Origin: Puniceibacterium antarcticum
GTDB taxonomy: Bacteria; Pseudomonadota; Alphaproteobacteria; Rhodobacterales; Rhodobacteraceae
Reading direction: 5' to 3'
Length of the DNA stretch: 34,101 nt
Assembly (NCBI RefSeq): GCF_002760615.1
Contig: NZ_AWWI01000115.1
Location: forward strand, 1 to 34,101
The translations under genes were made by a program, and so were the position numbers. This document shows positions 15,604-22,621 of the stretch, one piece after another. Under the pieces are notes generated by a model, which was not told the DNA's origin, ran no database searches, and was given only the letters and a program-made list of their open reading frames with translations. Every line of letters begins with the position of its first letter. The first letter of the stretch is position 1.

Positions 15604-16818
15604 ATGCGCAATCCGACCATGCCCCGCCTTTCGACCCTCACCTCGCTTGGTGCTGCGGCCCTGATTTTTCTGCCGCTGAGCGCCTGCGCGCAGGATTTCA
15701 ACGCCGCCCCCCCCCACGCAGCAGGTCAGTCCCCGGCGTTCGAGGCCCAGACCCGCGCCCCGGTGCTTGCCGACAACATCAGCCTGAACCGGCAGGTCGT
15801 CGCCTCAAAGCTCGAGAGCCCCTGGGGCATGGACCAGCTGCCCGATGGGCGCTGGCTGGTGACGGAACGCCCCGGTCGGCTGCGGATCGTGGCGGCGGAT
15901 GGCACTCTGTCGGGCGCAATCAAAGGCCTGCCTGAGGTCGACGCACGCGGTCAGGGTGGTCTGCTGGATGTCGCATTGCGCGATGATTTTGAGCAGACGC
16001 GCCGCCTCTGGTGGAGCTTTTCCGAACCGCGCGGCCGCGGAACGAACGCCACAGCTGTCGCCACCGGCCTGCTGTCAGCGGATGAACAAAGCCTTGAACA
16101 GGTCGAGGTTATCTTTCAGCAGCAACCCGCCTGGGCCTCGACCAAGCATTTCGGCTCGCGTCTGGTCTTTGACGGTCAGGGCGCGCTTTTTGTCACCACG
16201 GGAGAGCGTTCCAATCCCGAGCCGCGCCAGCTGGCACAGGACGTCGGCACGCATCTTGGCAAGGTGCTGCGCATCGACCCGAGGGGCGGCGCCGCGCAGG
16301 GAAACCCCAAGATCGCCGGAGGCCTGCCCGAGATCTGGTCCTATGGCCATCGCAACATGCAATCGGCCGCACTTGGCCCCGATGGTGCGCTTTGGACCGT
16401 TGAACATGGGCCAAAAGGCGGCGATGAGCTGAACCGCCCACAGGCCGGACTGAACTATGGCTGGCCGGTGATCACCTATGGCGAGGATTATTCGGGGCGC
16501 CCGATGGGTCAGGGCCTGACCAAGCAGGAGGGCATGGAGCAGCCGGTCTATTACTGGGACCCGGTGATCGCGCCCTCGGGCATGGTGTTCTACGATGGTG
16601 CGATGTTTGCGGACTGGCAGGGCAGCGCTCTGATCGGCGGGCTGGCCGGTCAGGCGCTGGTGCGGCTTGAGATGGACGACGGTCGCGTCACAGGCGAGGC
16701 GCGTTATCTGCAGGGGCAGGGCCGGGTGCGCGACGTGGATCAGGCCGCAGACGGCGCGGTCATGCTGCTGATCGACGGCGAAAACGGCGCTCTGGTGCGG
16801 CTGACACCGGCCTCCTGA
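15604..16818 (+). CDS. PQQ-dependent sugar (aldose/sorbosone-type) dehydrogenase, exported
   Basis: From the ATG at 15604, which has a GAGGA ribosome site upstream, the product has 404 residues. The frame is open back to 15496, but that extension lacks protein character. Residues 1-26 form a signal sequence with L-P-L-S-A-C, a possible lipobox. The mature part is a soluble-type PQQ glucose/sorbosone dehydrogenase beta-propeller: L-E-S-P-W-G-M, L-V-T-E-R-P-G-R-L, G-G-L-L-D-V-A-L with the region of the catalytic His/Arg, H-F-G-S-R-L-V-F, R-I-D-P-R-G, Y-G-H-R-N and W-T-V-E-H-G-P-K-G-G-D-E-L-N. It should oxidise sugars in the periplasm. A strong terminator follows at 16838. Confidence 0.92.
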   Translation: MRNPTMPRLSTLTSLGAAALIFLPLSACAQDFNAAPPHAAGQSPAFEAQTRAPVLADNISLNRQVVASKLESPWGMDQLPDGRWLVTERPGRLRIVAADGTLSGAIKGLPEVDARGQGGLLDVALRDDFEQTRRLWWSFSEPRGRGTNATAVATGLLSADEQSLEQVEVIFQQQPAWASTKHFGSRLVFDGQGALFVTTGERSNPEPRQLAQDVGTHLGKVLRIDPRGGAAQGNPKIAGGLPEIWSYGHRNMQSAALGPDGALWTVEHGPKGGDELNRPQAGLNYGWPVITYGEDYSGRPMGQGLTKQEGMEQPVYYWDPVIAPSGMVFYDGAMFADWQGSALIGGLAGQALVRLEMDDGRVTGEARYLQGQGRVRDVDQAADGAVMLLIDGENGALVRLTPAS

Positions 16819-16837
16819 ACGCATCAAGTCGTGACCG

Positions 16838-16872
16838 ATCCCACCGGAGCCGCGCCTTCGGTGGGATTTCTA
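16838..16872 (+). terminator. Rho-independent terminator after the sugar dehydrogenase gene
   Basis: ATCCCACCG (16838-16846) pairs perfectly with CGGTGGGAT (16859-16867) around a 12-base loop and is followed by a short T-rich tail (TTCT). It begins 20 bases after the stop codon. Confidence 0.8.
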
Positions 16873-17049
16873 TGACCTGACATAAAGGACGTGGGAAACA
16901 GGCTGTTAACCTCTGACCCTTTGGCCACAAGTTCAGCGACCAAAGGAGGATGTTTGACGTGGCAGTGTCCGTACGAGCACAGCGCAGCACGAACGTTCAG
17001 ATCCACGCGGGTGATCCAGCGCGCGCGCAGGAGTCCTGGACACTGTGGA

Positions 17050-17412
17050 GGTTCTGTCGCAAACTTTCGGGTGAAGCGAGATGAGACTTCTGCTGGATGC
17101 AATTATCCCGCCAGCTGGCCGAACTGCGCGAAGCCGGACAGCCCTGATCGGTCGAATTGCCCTTTACGGATCATGTGAGCGACTTCGATGCCTGCCAGAG
17201 TTGCTGCCGCTGAATTGAGCGATTTAAAGGTCTGCATAGGGCGCGTAATCCTTTTTATAAAGCGATGGTCCTGCTCAATGATATTATTGAGATATTTCAC
17301 CTGCAGGACGTCGATCAACCAGCACCAGCTCTTCATAACCAGTAGGCAATTCATCTTGAACAGCCCCGCCGCATTCGATCCGCTTTTGTCGATGACAACC
17401 TTGTCGGGCCAT
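17050..17412 (-). mobile_element. Truncated IS6-family element, copy 2
   Basis: The left terminal repeat GGTTCTGTCGCAAAC starts at 17050. About 290 bases are nearly identical to copy 1 and lie in the same orientation. The minus-strand frame runs from a stop near 17423 down to 17103 and covers more of the DDE transposase than copy 1: V-V-I-D-K-S-G-S-N-A-A (catalytic Asp region), then V-K-Y-L-N-N-I-I-E-Q-D-H-R, K-R-I-T-R-P-M and the H-M-I-R-K-G tail. The 5' part of the gene and the right terminal repeat are missing. The element joins directly to an IS1182-like fragment, so it cannot move by itself. Confidence 0.85.
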
Positions 17413-17417
17413 AGTCA

Positions 17418-17790
17418 TATGCTGCCACCATCGATCCAACCGATACCCCAAGGGTGGTGCGCGAATATCCCGATACGCTCGACGAAGAGGCCTTCGGAGC
17501 GGCCACGCCCGTCAAGCCCAAGTTCACGGCCCATGCCAATCCTGCCAGCCAGTGGATGGCAGCGCGTAAGGGTCCTGCTTTCTTTGCCTATTCAGGCAAT
17601 TACCTGATTGATACCGATCATGTGGTCATCGTGGATGTAGAAGTGACGCGATCTGTCCAGCAGGCGGAGGTGGGCTCCACCCTCACGATGCTGGACCGCT
17701 CGGCAGAACGGGAACGCTCATACTGGCGGTTGCCGACGCATCCTATGGGTCCGAGGAGAGCTTGGTCGAGCTCGTCCTGAATCGGCAGAT
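17418..17790 (+). pseudogene. IS1182-like transposase fragment, frameshifted
   Basis: The plus-strand frame from about 17420 reads V-V-R-E-Y-P-D-T-L-D-E-E-A-F-G, V-K-P-K-F-T-A-H, N-P-A-S-Q-W, R-K-G-P-A-F-F-A-Y-S and D-T-D-H-V-V-I-V-D-V-E-V-T-R. This is the middle of IS1182/IS5-superfamily DDE transposases. Near 17700 the frame shifts, and the protein continues in another frame as L-A-V-A-D-A-S-Y-G-S-E-E-S-L. Both the N-terminal and the C-terminal parts are missing. It is dead insertion-sequence material attached to IS6 copy 2. Confidence 0.82.
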
Positions 17791-17910
17791 CCTGCTGTAT
17801 CAGGTTTGTCCGCATAGTGTGAATTCGCTCATCTCAGGTTTTACACTTGCAGCGAAAGTCCGGTCTGACGGGCTGCACCGCAGCATGATCAAGACTGGGT
17901 GAATGTCGGC

Positions 17911-18471
17911 TTAGCCCCTTCTATAGAAGGCCACCTTCAACCGATCGTCAAGCTGTCCGAGACGATCGAAATCTCCAATGTTCCGCGTGACAACCAAGCA
18001 TCCTAGACGGGACGCCTGTGCTGCCAGGATGGCATCGTTCTGTGCTTTCCTGCGATCTTCCTTAGTGTAGCCCAGGATACGCGCCATGCAGCCCGCGAGC
18101 ACCATTCCCCGCATCGTGTCTTCATGCGTCAGATCGAAGATCCTGTGGGCGCCAGTGCTAGCCAGAAGAGCACGGACCTCGCGGGTGGCATCCGATGTGC
18201 GAGGATCGCTTGGGTCGAGCCGACCGAAGAGGAAGGCCAGTTCGCCGAGAACGACGGGGGAGTGGTAGATGACCCGCGCCCGAATGCGCTCCTCGGTGTC
18301 TCGCGGAAGCCGCCCTTGGAGCTGATCCAAGATCACACAGGTGTCGAGCATGATCCGTTCCCCGCCCACCGGTGCATCGGCGATGAACGAGAGGTCGACG
18401 TCGGCCCGCGTGGGCAGATCGGTCTTGCCGAGAGCGACTCGGCAGCGACGCAGCAGTTCATCGATTTCCAT
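17911..18471 (-). CDS. PIN-domain protein, toxin of a toxin-antitoxin pair
   Basis: This 186-residue protein has the acidic residues of a PIN ribonuclease: Asp 43 in I-M-L-D-T-C-V, Glu 77 in V-V-L-G-E-L-A-F, Asp 146 in Q-N-D-A-I-L-A-A-Q-A, and T-R-N-x-x-D-F at 162-168. An extra N-terminal segment of about 38 residues precedes the fold, making it longer than a usual VapC (about 130-140). PIN toxins cleave RNA and are neutralised by a partner encoded upstream. Here the partner gene ends 6 bases before this ATG. All metal ligands are present, so it is probably active. The RNA target is unknown. Confidence 0.85.
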   Translation of the reverse strand: MEIDELLRRCRVALGKTDLPTRADVDLSFIADAPVGGERIMLDTCVILDQLQGRLPRDTEERIRARVIYHSPVVLGELAFLFGRLDPSDPRTSDATREVRALLASTGAHRIFDLTHEDTMRGMVLAGCMARILGYTKEDRRKAQNDAILAAQASRLGCLVVTRNIGDFDRLGQLDDRLKVAFYRRG

Positions 18472-18477
18472 GCAGTG

Positions 18478-18762
18478 TCAGGCTTCCAGATCGAGTCCGG
18501 GGTCGACCTTTCCGCGGGCGGCCATGAACGCGTCCGCGAAGCCGTCCTCGATTACGATATTCGCGAGCGCGAACTCGATGAGTTGGCTGTCCGACATCGC
18601 GCCTGCGCGTGCGCGTGCAAGTTCGAGGAGCTTAGGATTTATCCGGCCGGTCACCCGCGCGCCCTTGTCACGAGACAAACCCATCTCTCCGATCTGGGCC
18701 AGGACAGCTTCAAGGCGGGCTCGGGAAGCTTCTGATTGCTCAGGGGTATCTATATTGGCCAT
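18478..18762 (-). CDS. Probable ribbon-helix-helix-type antitoxin
   Basis: The product has 94 residues from the ATG at 18762, which has GGAGG five bases upstream; the longer frame from 18810 is less likely. The C-terminal half, V-T-G-R-I-N-P-K-L-L-E-L-A-R-A-R-A-G, followed by S-D-S-Q-L-I-E-F-A-L-A-N, has the strand-helix-helix pattern of a DNA-binding antitoxin. The N-terminal third is charged and probably flexible or helical. The gene lies 6 bases upstream of the PIN toxin gene and shares its strand, the usual order for such pairs. A palindromic operator candidate lies just upstream at 18803-18815. Confidence 0.75.
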   Translation of the reverse strand: MANIDTPEQSEASRARLEAVLAQIGEMGLSRDKGARVTGRINPKLLELARARAGAMSDSQLIEFALANIVIEDGFADAFMAARGKVDPGLDLEA

Positions 18763-18782
18763 GGCATCCTCCATTGATCCTA

Positions 18783-18833
18783 ATGTTCCACAAAGATATA
18801 AAAATGTCAAACATTCAAAATATAAAGAACATG
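18783..18833 (-). promoter_or_regulatory. Promoter and operator of the toxin-antitoxin pair
   Basis: On the minus strand a perfect TTGACA -35 hexamer lies within the palindrome AATGT-N3-ACATT (18803-18815). This is nested inside a wider inverted repeat ATGTTC/GAACAT (18783-18788 and 18828-18833). A weak -10 lies 17 bases further. Nested repeats over the -35 fit autorepression by the antitoxin. Confidence 0.6.
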
Positions 18834-18865
18834 CCTATATCTTGCGAGAGCAAGTGAGAAAAGTG

Positions 18866-18958
18866 ATGCAAAACGATCTCCGCATGAAAGCGGTGTGGAA
18901 CCAGAAAAACATCCCTGTCGCTCTTCGTCGTGACGGCAAGGGCGAGCAGGTTAGCTGA
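18866..18958 (+). pseudogene. 30-codon remnant of an unnamed conserved protein
   Basis: The plus-strand frame reads M-Q-N-D-L-R-M-K-A-V-W-N-Q-K-N-I-P-V-A-L-R-R-D-G-K-G-E-Q-V and then stops. The Q-K-N-I-P-V-x-L-R-R-x-G-K-G stretch looks like the start of a conserved hypothetical protein that normally continues with an R-L-P-(F/Y) segment. Here it is cut off after 30 residues. The recognition is from memory and is tentative. Confidence 0.4.
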
Positions 18959-18991
18959 CTGGCATGAGGCGCAGGATCAAGTCCAGATATC

Positions 18992-19022
18992 ATCAACGCG
19001 CCATGGATTGTCATGCGTTGAT
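18992..19022. repeat. Inverted repeat with 15-base loop
   Basis: ATCAACGC (18992-18999) pairs with GCGTTGAT (19015-19022). It lies in the 430-base gap between the antitoxin promoter and the quinone reductase gene, where apart from the remnant at 18866-18958 no gene was seen. It could be an old element end or a protein site; there is no T-tract. Confidence 0.35.
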
Positions 19023-19241
19023 ATGAAAGCCGTAGAACGGCCCACAGCATGCCGTTCATCACTTCTCTGAATGCCGCACGCCGCCCGCTGAACCGGCCGT
19101 TCGCTGCGGTTACGAGATCAAGGCAACCTCGAACTCACACTCTGCGGACCTTCCTGCCGTTCGCCAAATGGCGGCTCTTGGCAGATCCTATTTCTTGCTG
19201 TCGCGCCCGGGTTCGGGCTGAGTCCCATGGTCAGTTTGGCA

Positions 19242-19967
19242 TCAGGCGACGGCGCTACCGTCTTCATTCCAATCAGTCCAGCTCGCAAAACTGAGGGGCT
19301 CGACATCATCCAGTTTTAACAGGAACGAAGACCAATTATTCAAGTTGCGTTCGAGTCTATCTTGCAGGCTGTTTGCGTTTTCGTAGCTATAACCATGCCC
19401 TTGCACGCCGTAGGAAATGAAGGGCGGCAGGACTGAGAAACCCATGTAATGCATCGAATATTGCAACGACCATAGCATCGTGTCGAAGTCACCTCCGCGG
19501 CTGCTCGGCCCAAAAGCTGCCTGAGGCGCCCCTGTCGTGACAGAGATCAGCGCTCGACGGCCCCTGAAATAGCCCGCGTCATAGCGCATCTTGCTGGTGT
19601 AGAGGCCACCGCTCACGAACACGCGGTCCATCCAACCTTTCAGCATGGCTGGTGGTCCGTGCCACCACAGGGGGAATTGAAGGATGACAAGATCAGCGCG
19701 TTCCAGCCTGTCAATCTCGGTGGCAACATTGTCGGGTAGCGTGCCGGTCGCCCAGGCGTTGCGCTGTTCGCCCAAGGCCGCAAAACGGCCCGGGTCGATC
19801 CGGTTCACATAGTGCTCCGGGCGCTCAACTGGATCGAACCTTGATTGGTAGAGATCACTGACCGTCACCGCGCCACCTGCGCTGCGTAACGCGCTTTCTG
19901 CGGTTCGCGTGAGTGCGCCATTGTAGGAAGTGACCTCGGGGTGAACATGAATGATATGGGTCTGCAT
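19242..19967 (-). CDS. NAD(P)H:quinone oxidoreductase, flavodoxin-like fold
   Basis: The 241-residue product belongs to the NQO1/MdaB group of flavoenzymes that reduce quinones by two electrons. An N-terminal H-I-I-H-V-H-P strand is followed by the signature L-V-I-L-Q-F-P-L-W-W-H-G-P-P-A-M-L-K-G-W-M-D-R-V-F (about 93-117), which shapes the flavin site. T-T-G-A-P-Q and a C-terminal P-F-I-S-Y-G-V segment follow. It is cytosolic. It diverges from a LysR regulator with a 94-base shared promoter region, which suggests control by that regulator in response to a quinone or electrophile. Confidence 0.9.
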   Translation of the reverse strand: MQTHIIHVHPEVTSYNGALTRTAESALRSAGGAVTVSDLYQSRFDPVERPEHYVNRIDPGRFAALGEQRNAWATGTLPDNVATEIDRLERADLVILQFPLWWHGPPAMLKGWMDRVFVSGGLYTSKMRYDAGYFRGRRALISVTTGAPQAAFGPSSRGGDFDTMLWSLQYSMHYMGFSVLPPFISYGVQGHGYSYENANSLQDRLERNLNNWSSFLLKLDDVEPLSFASWTDWNEDGSAVA

Positions 19968-20008
19968 CTATTGGTCTCCGCCGGTTGTTCTCATTCGACC
20001 TGACTTTA

Positions 20009-20024
20009 ATCGTTCATTCATGAT
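20009..20024. promoter_or_regulatory. Candidate LysR-type operator in the divergent promoter
   Basis: Within the 94 bases between the quinone reductase and the LysR gene, ATCGTTCATTCATGAT has dyad character: an ATC/GAT outer pair and a TCAT-TC-ATGA core. It contains a T-N11-A pattern as expected for LysR proteins. The match is loose. Confidence 0.35.
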
Positions 20025-20061
20025 AGGTATTCAGAAGATCTGGTAACTTGGCCTTTCAAAA

Positions 20062-20934
20062 ATGAACGACACGCTCGACTGGAATGACTATGAGATTGTT
20101 CTCAGGATCGCGGACGCCGGTTCGTTGTCCAGGGCGGCTCAGATGTTGGGGTCAAGCCATCCGACCATGTTTCGTAGAATAAATGCTGTGGAAGAAAAGC
20201 TCGGCGTGCGGCTCTTTGAGCGTTTCAGGACGGGATATAAGGCGACCGCTGCCGGTGAAGAACTCGTGTCGGTCGCCCGACAAATCGCCGAATTAACCAA
20301 CAACATGGAGCGACGCCTGTGGGGGCAGGACCTGCGGCCTTCCGGTGTGGTGCGCATAGCGACGACCGATACATTGCTCTCCGGCCTACTCGCACCAGAG
20401 GTCGTGCTTTTCCGGCAACTAGAGCCCGACATTACCTTGGATATCGCCGTGTCGAACGAGGTTTCCAACCTTTCGCTCCGCGAGGCCGACATCGCGATCC
20501 GGCCCGCGTCTTTACCAGACGATCACCTTATCGGTCGAAAACTGGGCCTGATCCGGCAAGCCGTCTACGTGCATCGCAGACTTGATCTTGGGAATGAACC
20601 TGCGCCACCGTGGAAAGCACTACCTTGGATCGGGCCAAGTCGGTCAATGCCGTATGGCCAGCTTCACGCGTGGATGCGAAAGGTCGACTGCGCCGAGAAA
20701 TGCATTTGCCGTATGGACAGTGTGCTTGCCATGTATGCGGCGGTTAGATCCGGGATGGGCGTTGCGGTTCTACCTTGCTATCTTGCTGATAGCGACATCG
20801 ACCTGGTACGGATTGGAAATCCGATCGATGATGTTGCTGTGGACCTATGGCTCTTGACGCATCCTGACCTTCGTCACACGGCGCGTGTGCGGGCAACATT
20901 GGATCATTTCGGAAAGCTTGGCGTGAAGCTGTAA
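20062..20934 (+). CDS. LysR-family transcriptional regulator
   Basis: The 290-residue product has an N-terminal winged helix-turn-helix (A-G-S-L-S-R-A-A-Q-M-L-G-S-S-H-P-T-M-F-R-R-I near residues 18-39, then E-K-L-G-V-R-L-F-E-R). A linker helix and a periplasmic-binding-like effector domain from about residue 93 follow. Length and order are normal for the family. Its divergent neighbour is a quinone oxidoreductase, the most likely target. After the stop a hairpin without a T-tract (20994-21027) lies between it and the converging LysE gene. Confidence 0.93.
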   Translation: MNDTLDWNDYEIVLRIADAGSLSRAAQMLGSSHPTMFRRINAVEEKLGVRLFERFRTGYKATAAGEELVSVARQIAELTNNMERRLWGQDLRPSGVVRIATTDTLLSGLLAPEVVLFRQLEPDITLDIAVSNEVSNLSLREADIAIRPASLPDDHLIGRKLGLIRQAVYVHRRLDLGNEPAPPWKALPWIGPSRSMPYGQLHAWMRKVDCAEKCICRMDSVLAMYAAVRSGMGVAVLPCYLADSDIDLVRIGNPIDDVAVDLWLLTHPDLRHTARVRATLDHFGKLGVKL

Positions 20935-20993
20935 GCGGAACGAAAAACCCTGCAGTTCGCTACCATGCAGAAAATCGGTAGTGTGGGCTCGGT

Positions 20994-21027
20994 CCGGACC
21001 TTCGCTGTGCCCTGCTCGAGGGTCCGG
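20994..21027. terminator. Weak hairpin between converging genes
   Basis: CCGGACC (20994-21000) pairs with GGTCCGG (21021-21027) around a 20-base loop in the gap between the LysR gene (plus) and the LysE gene (minus). No T-tract is present on either strand, so terminator function is uncertain. Confidence 0.3.
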
Positions 21028-21057
21028 TGAGCGGACTGAACGGACCTTAGGTGATCT

Positions 21058-21687
21058 TCATTGCGACCGCTTGAATGCGGCCGTCGCAACGCCCATCGCA
21101 ACCAGCGCACTACCGCCAAGACGAGAGAACCAAGCCAAAACTGAAGGTCTCGCAATTTTAGCGCGTAGCTTATCTGCCAAGAGCGCATAAGCGAGAGCAT
21201 TGAATGCGGCCAAACCTACGAAGGTAACGACCAGTATCGCGAACTGGGGCAGAAGCGGGCTGTCCACCACAACGAATTGCGGCACGAAGGCAATGAAGAA
21301 TACGATGGATTTAGGATTTAGCGCGGTCACTGCCGTAGCGTGGCCAAAGACACTTGACGCGCTGGTCTCCCTAACCTTCTCCAGATCGTCGAGCGAAGCC
21401 GTTGAAGCGCTACGGAAAAGCTTGATCCCCATATAGACGAGATAGACAGCTCCGACCCACTTTAGAACAGTGAACAGCGTCGCCGAAGCCAGAACTAAGG
21501 CCCCTAGGCCCGCCAATGATGCAGACATTGCGATGAAGTCACCGAGAGCTACGCCCCCGACCGTCGCGATGGCCACCCTTTTTCCTTGGCTGATCGCATA
21601 ACTAAGAACTAGCAAAACCGTCGGTCCGGGAATGAGCAAAAGAGCTATTGAGGCTGCAACAAACGCCAGCCAAACCTGAAAATCCAT
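21058..21687 (-). CDS. LysE/RhtB family exporter, second copy
   Basis: This 209-residue inner-membrane protein has the family signature L-I-P-G-P-T-V-L-L-V near residues 18-27, a Y-L-V-Y-M-G-I-K helix (about 82-89) and the A-L-N-P-K-S-I-V-F-F-I-A-F motif near 120-133. Six hydrophobic segments fit the LysE fold. The substrate is unknown. It is only distantly like the first LysE at 466-1113, so it is not a recent duplication. It converges on the LysR gene. A short hairpin GCCAGCC-N4-GGCTGGC (21714-21731) lies about 27 bases upstream of the start and might affect its transcript. Confidence 0.92.
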   Translation of the reverse strand: MDFQVWLAFVAASIALLLIPGPTVLLVLSYAISQGKRVAIATVGGVALGDFIAMSASLAGLGALVLASATLFTVLKWVGAVYLVYMGIKLFRSASTASLDDLEKVRETSASSVFGHATAVTALNPKSIVFFIAFVPQFVVVDSPLLPQFAILVVTFVGLAAFNALAYALLADKLRAKIARPSVLAWFSRLGGSALVAMGVATAAFKRSQ

Positions 21688-22621
21688 GAAAATCCCTCTC
21701 TACTTTTTAGCTAGCCAGCCATGGGGCTGGCAAACTGTAACGGGAACAGGTGAAGCTGGGCAGGTGCTGCGTTGATCGAGACTACTTCAACCGGTCGATG
21801 ACGGATGCCCCGCCCGACCTGGCAAGCGCGATCAGGCTGGACTGGATCCTGGATGTGAATGCTGAGCTGAACGCACCGATGGGCGTGCGATCCTCCCAGA
21901 CATAGGACCGCTCCAGAATGTCCGTGTTGATTTCGTCCAGCATGATCCATTTGCGGACATGGGTATCAAGCCCCACGCGCTGCGACTCTAACCAATACCA
22001 CCACACAGCGCCTGCAGATGGCGTAGTCGCTGGATCAGGGCGGGCAGGCCCGGTCTCAGTCCTCGCGCGACGGGAAGGAGCGTGGGGCTTCAAGGTCAGA
22101 GGTGTCCAGGGAGCGCCAAAGGCGCGGTGGCAAGGATCGGGACCGGTGAAGGGCGCAGCGGAGTCTACTGATTGCACAAAAGATTTGGCCGTCCGGTCGG
22201 TCGCAGCATCTGAGCATGCAAGCTGGCGCTACTCAGTCACCTTCACGCTCAGGCGCCTGTTCCGCGGAAGCCGACCCACGGAAGGCCGCTCACGCTCTCG
22301 ATGATGCTGCAGGCCGTTCGACCGGCAGCACCGCGCAGAAATCTCCATTTGCAAACTCAGGCTTTTGACACGATCAGGCAACGTTTCATGCTATGATGCC
22401 ACGCGCAGCAGCTGACGTTCGCTGCAGGGCTTCAGATCGCCGGGTGGGTTGCAACGCTAAGTATATATGCAGTCGTCAACCCGTAATAGCTTCTCCGTCC
22501 CAGGCCGCCGTCGTTCCACTCTCACCTCCGTTACTATCGCCCCGAAGTATTCGAGGCGTCGAAACCAGCGGCAAATGTCGCTTGATCAACGACCGGCATG
22601 CCAACTTGCAAACTCAGAGAG
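21688..22621. other. 934-base region without a convincing gene
   Basis: The only frame with protein character is on the minus strand, from about 21990 down to a stop at 21782. It reads G-L-D-T-H-V-R-K-W-I-M-L-D-E-I-N and ends in A-R-S-G-G-A-S-V-I-D-R-L-K, perhaps the C-terminal tail of a lost gene. Its upstream extension to 22177 is Pro/Arg-rich and looks non-coding. The remainder (22180-22620) shows no recognisable gene, RNA or repeat. Confidence 0.3.
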
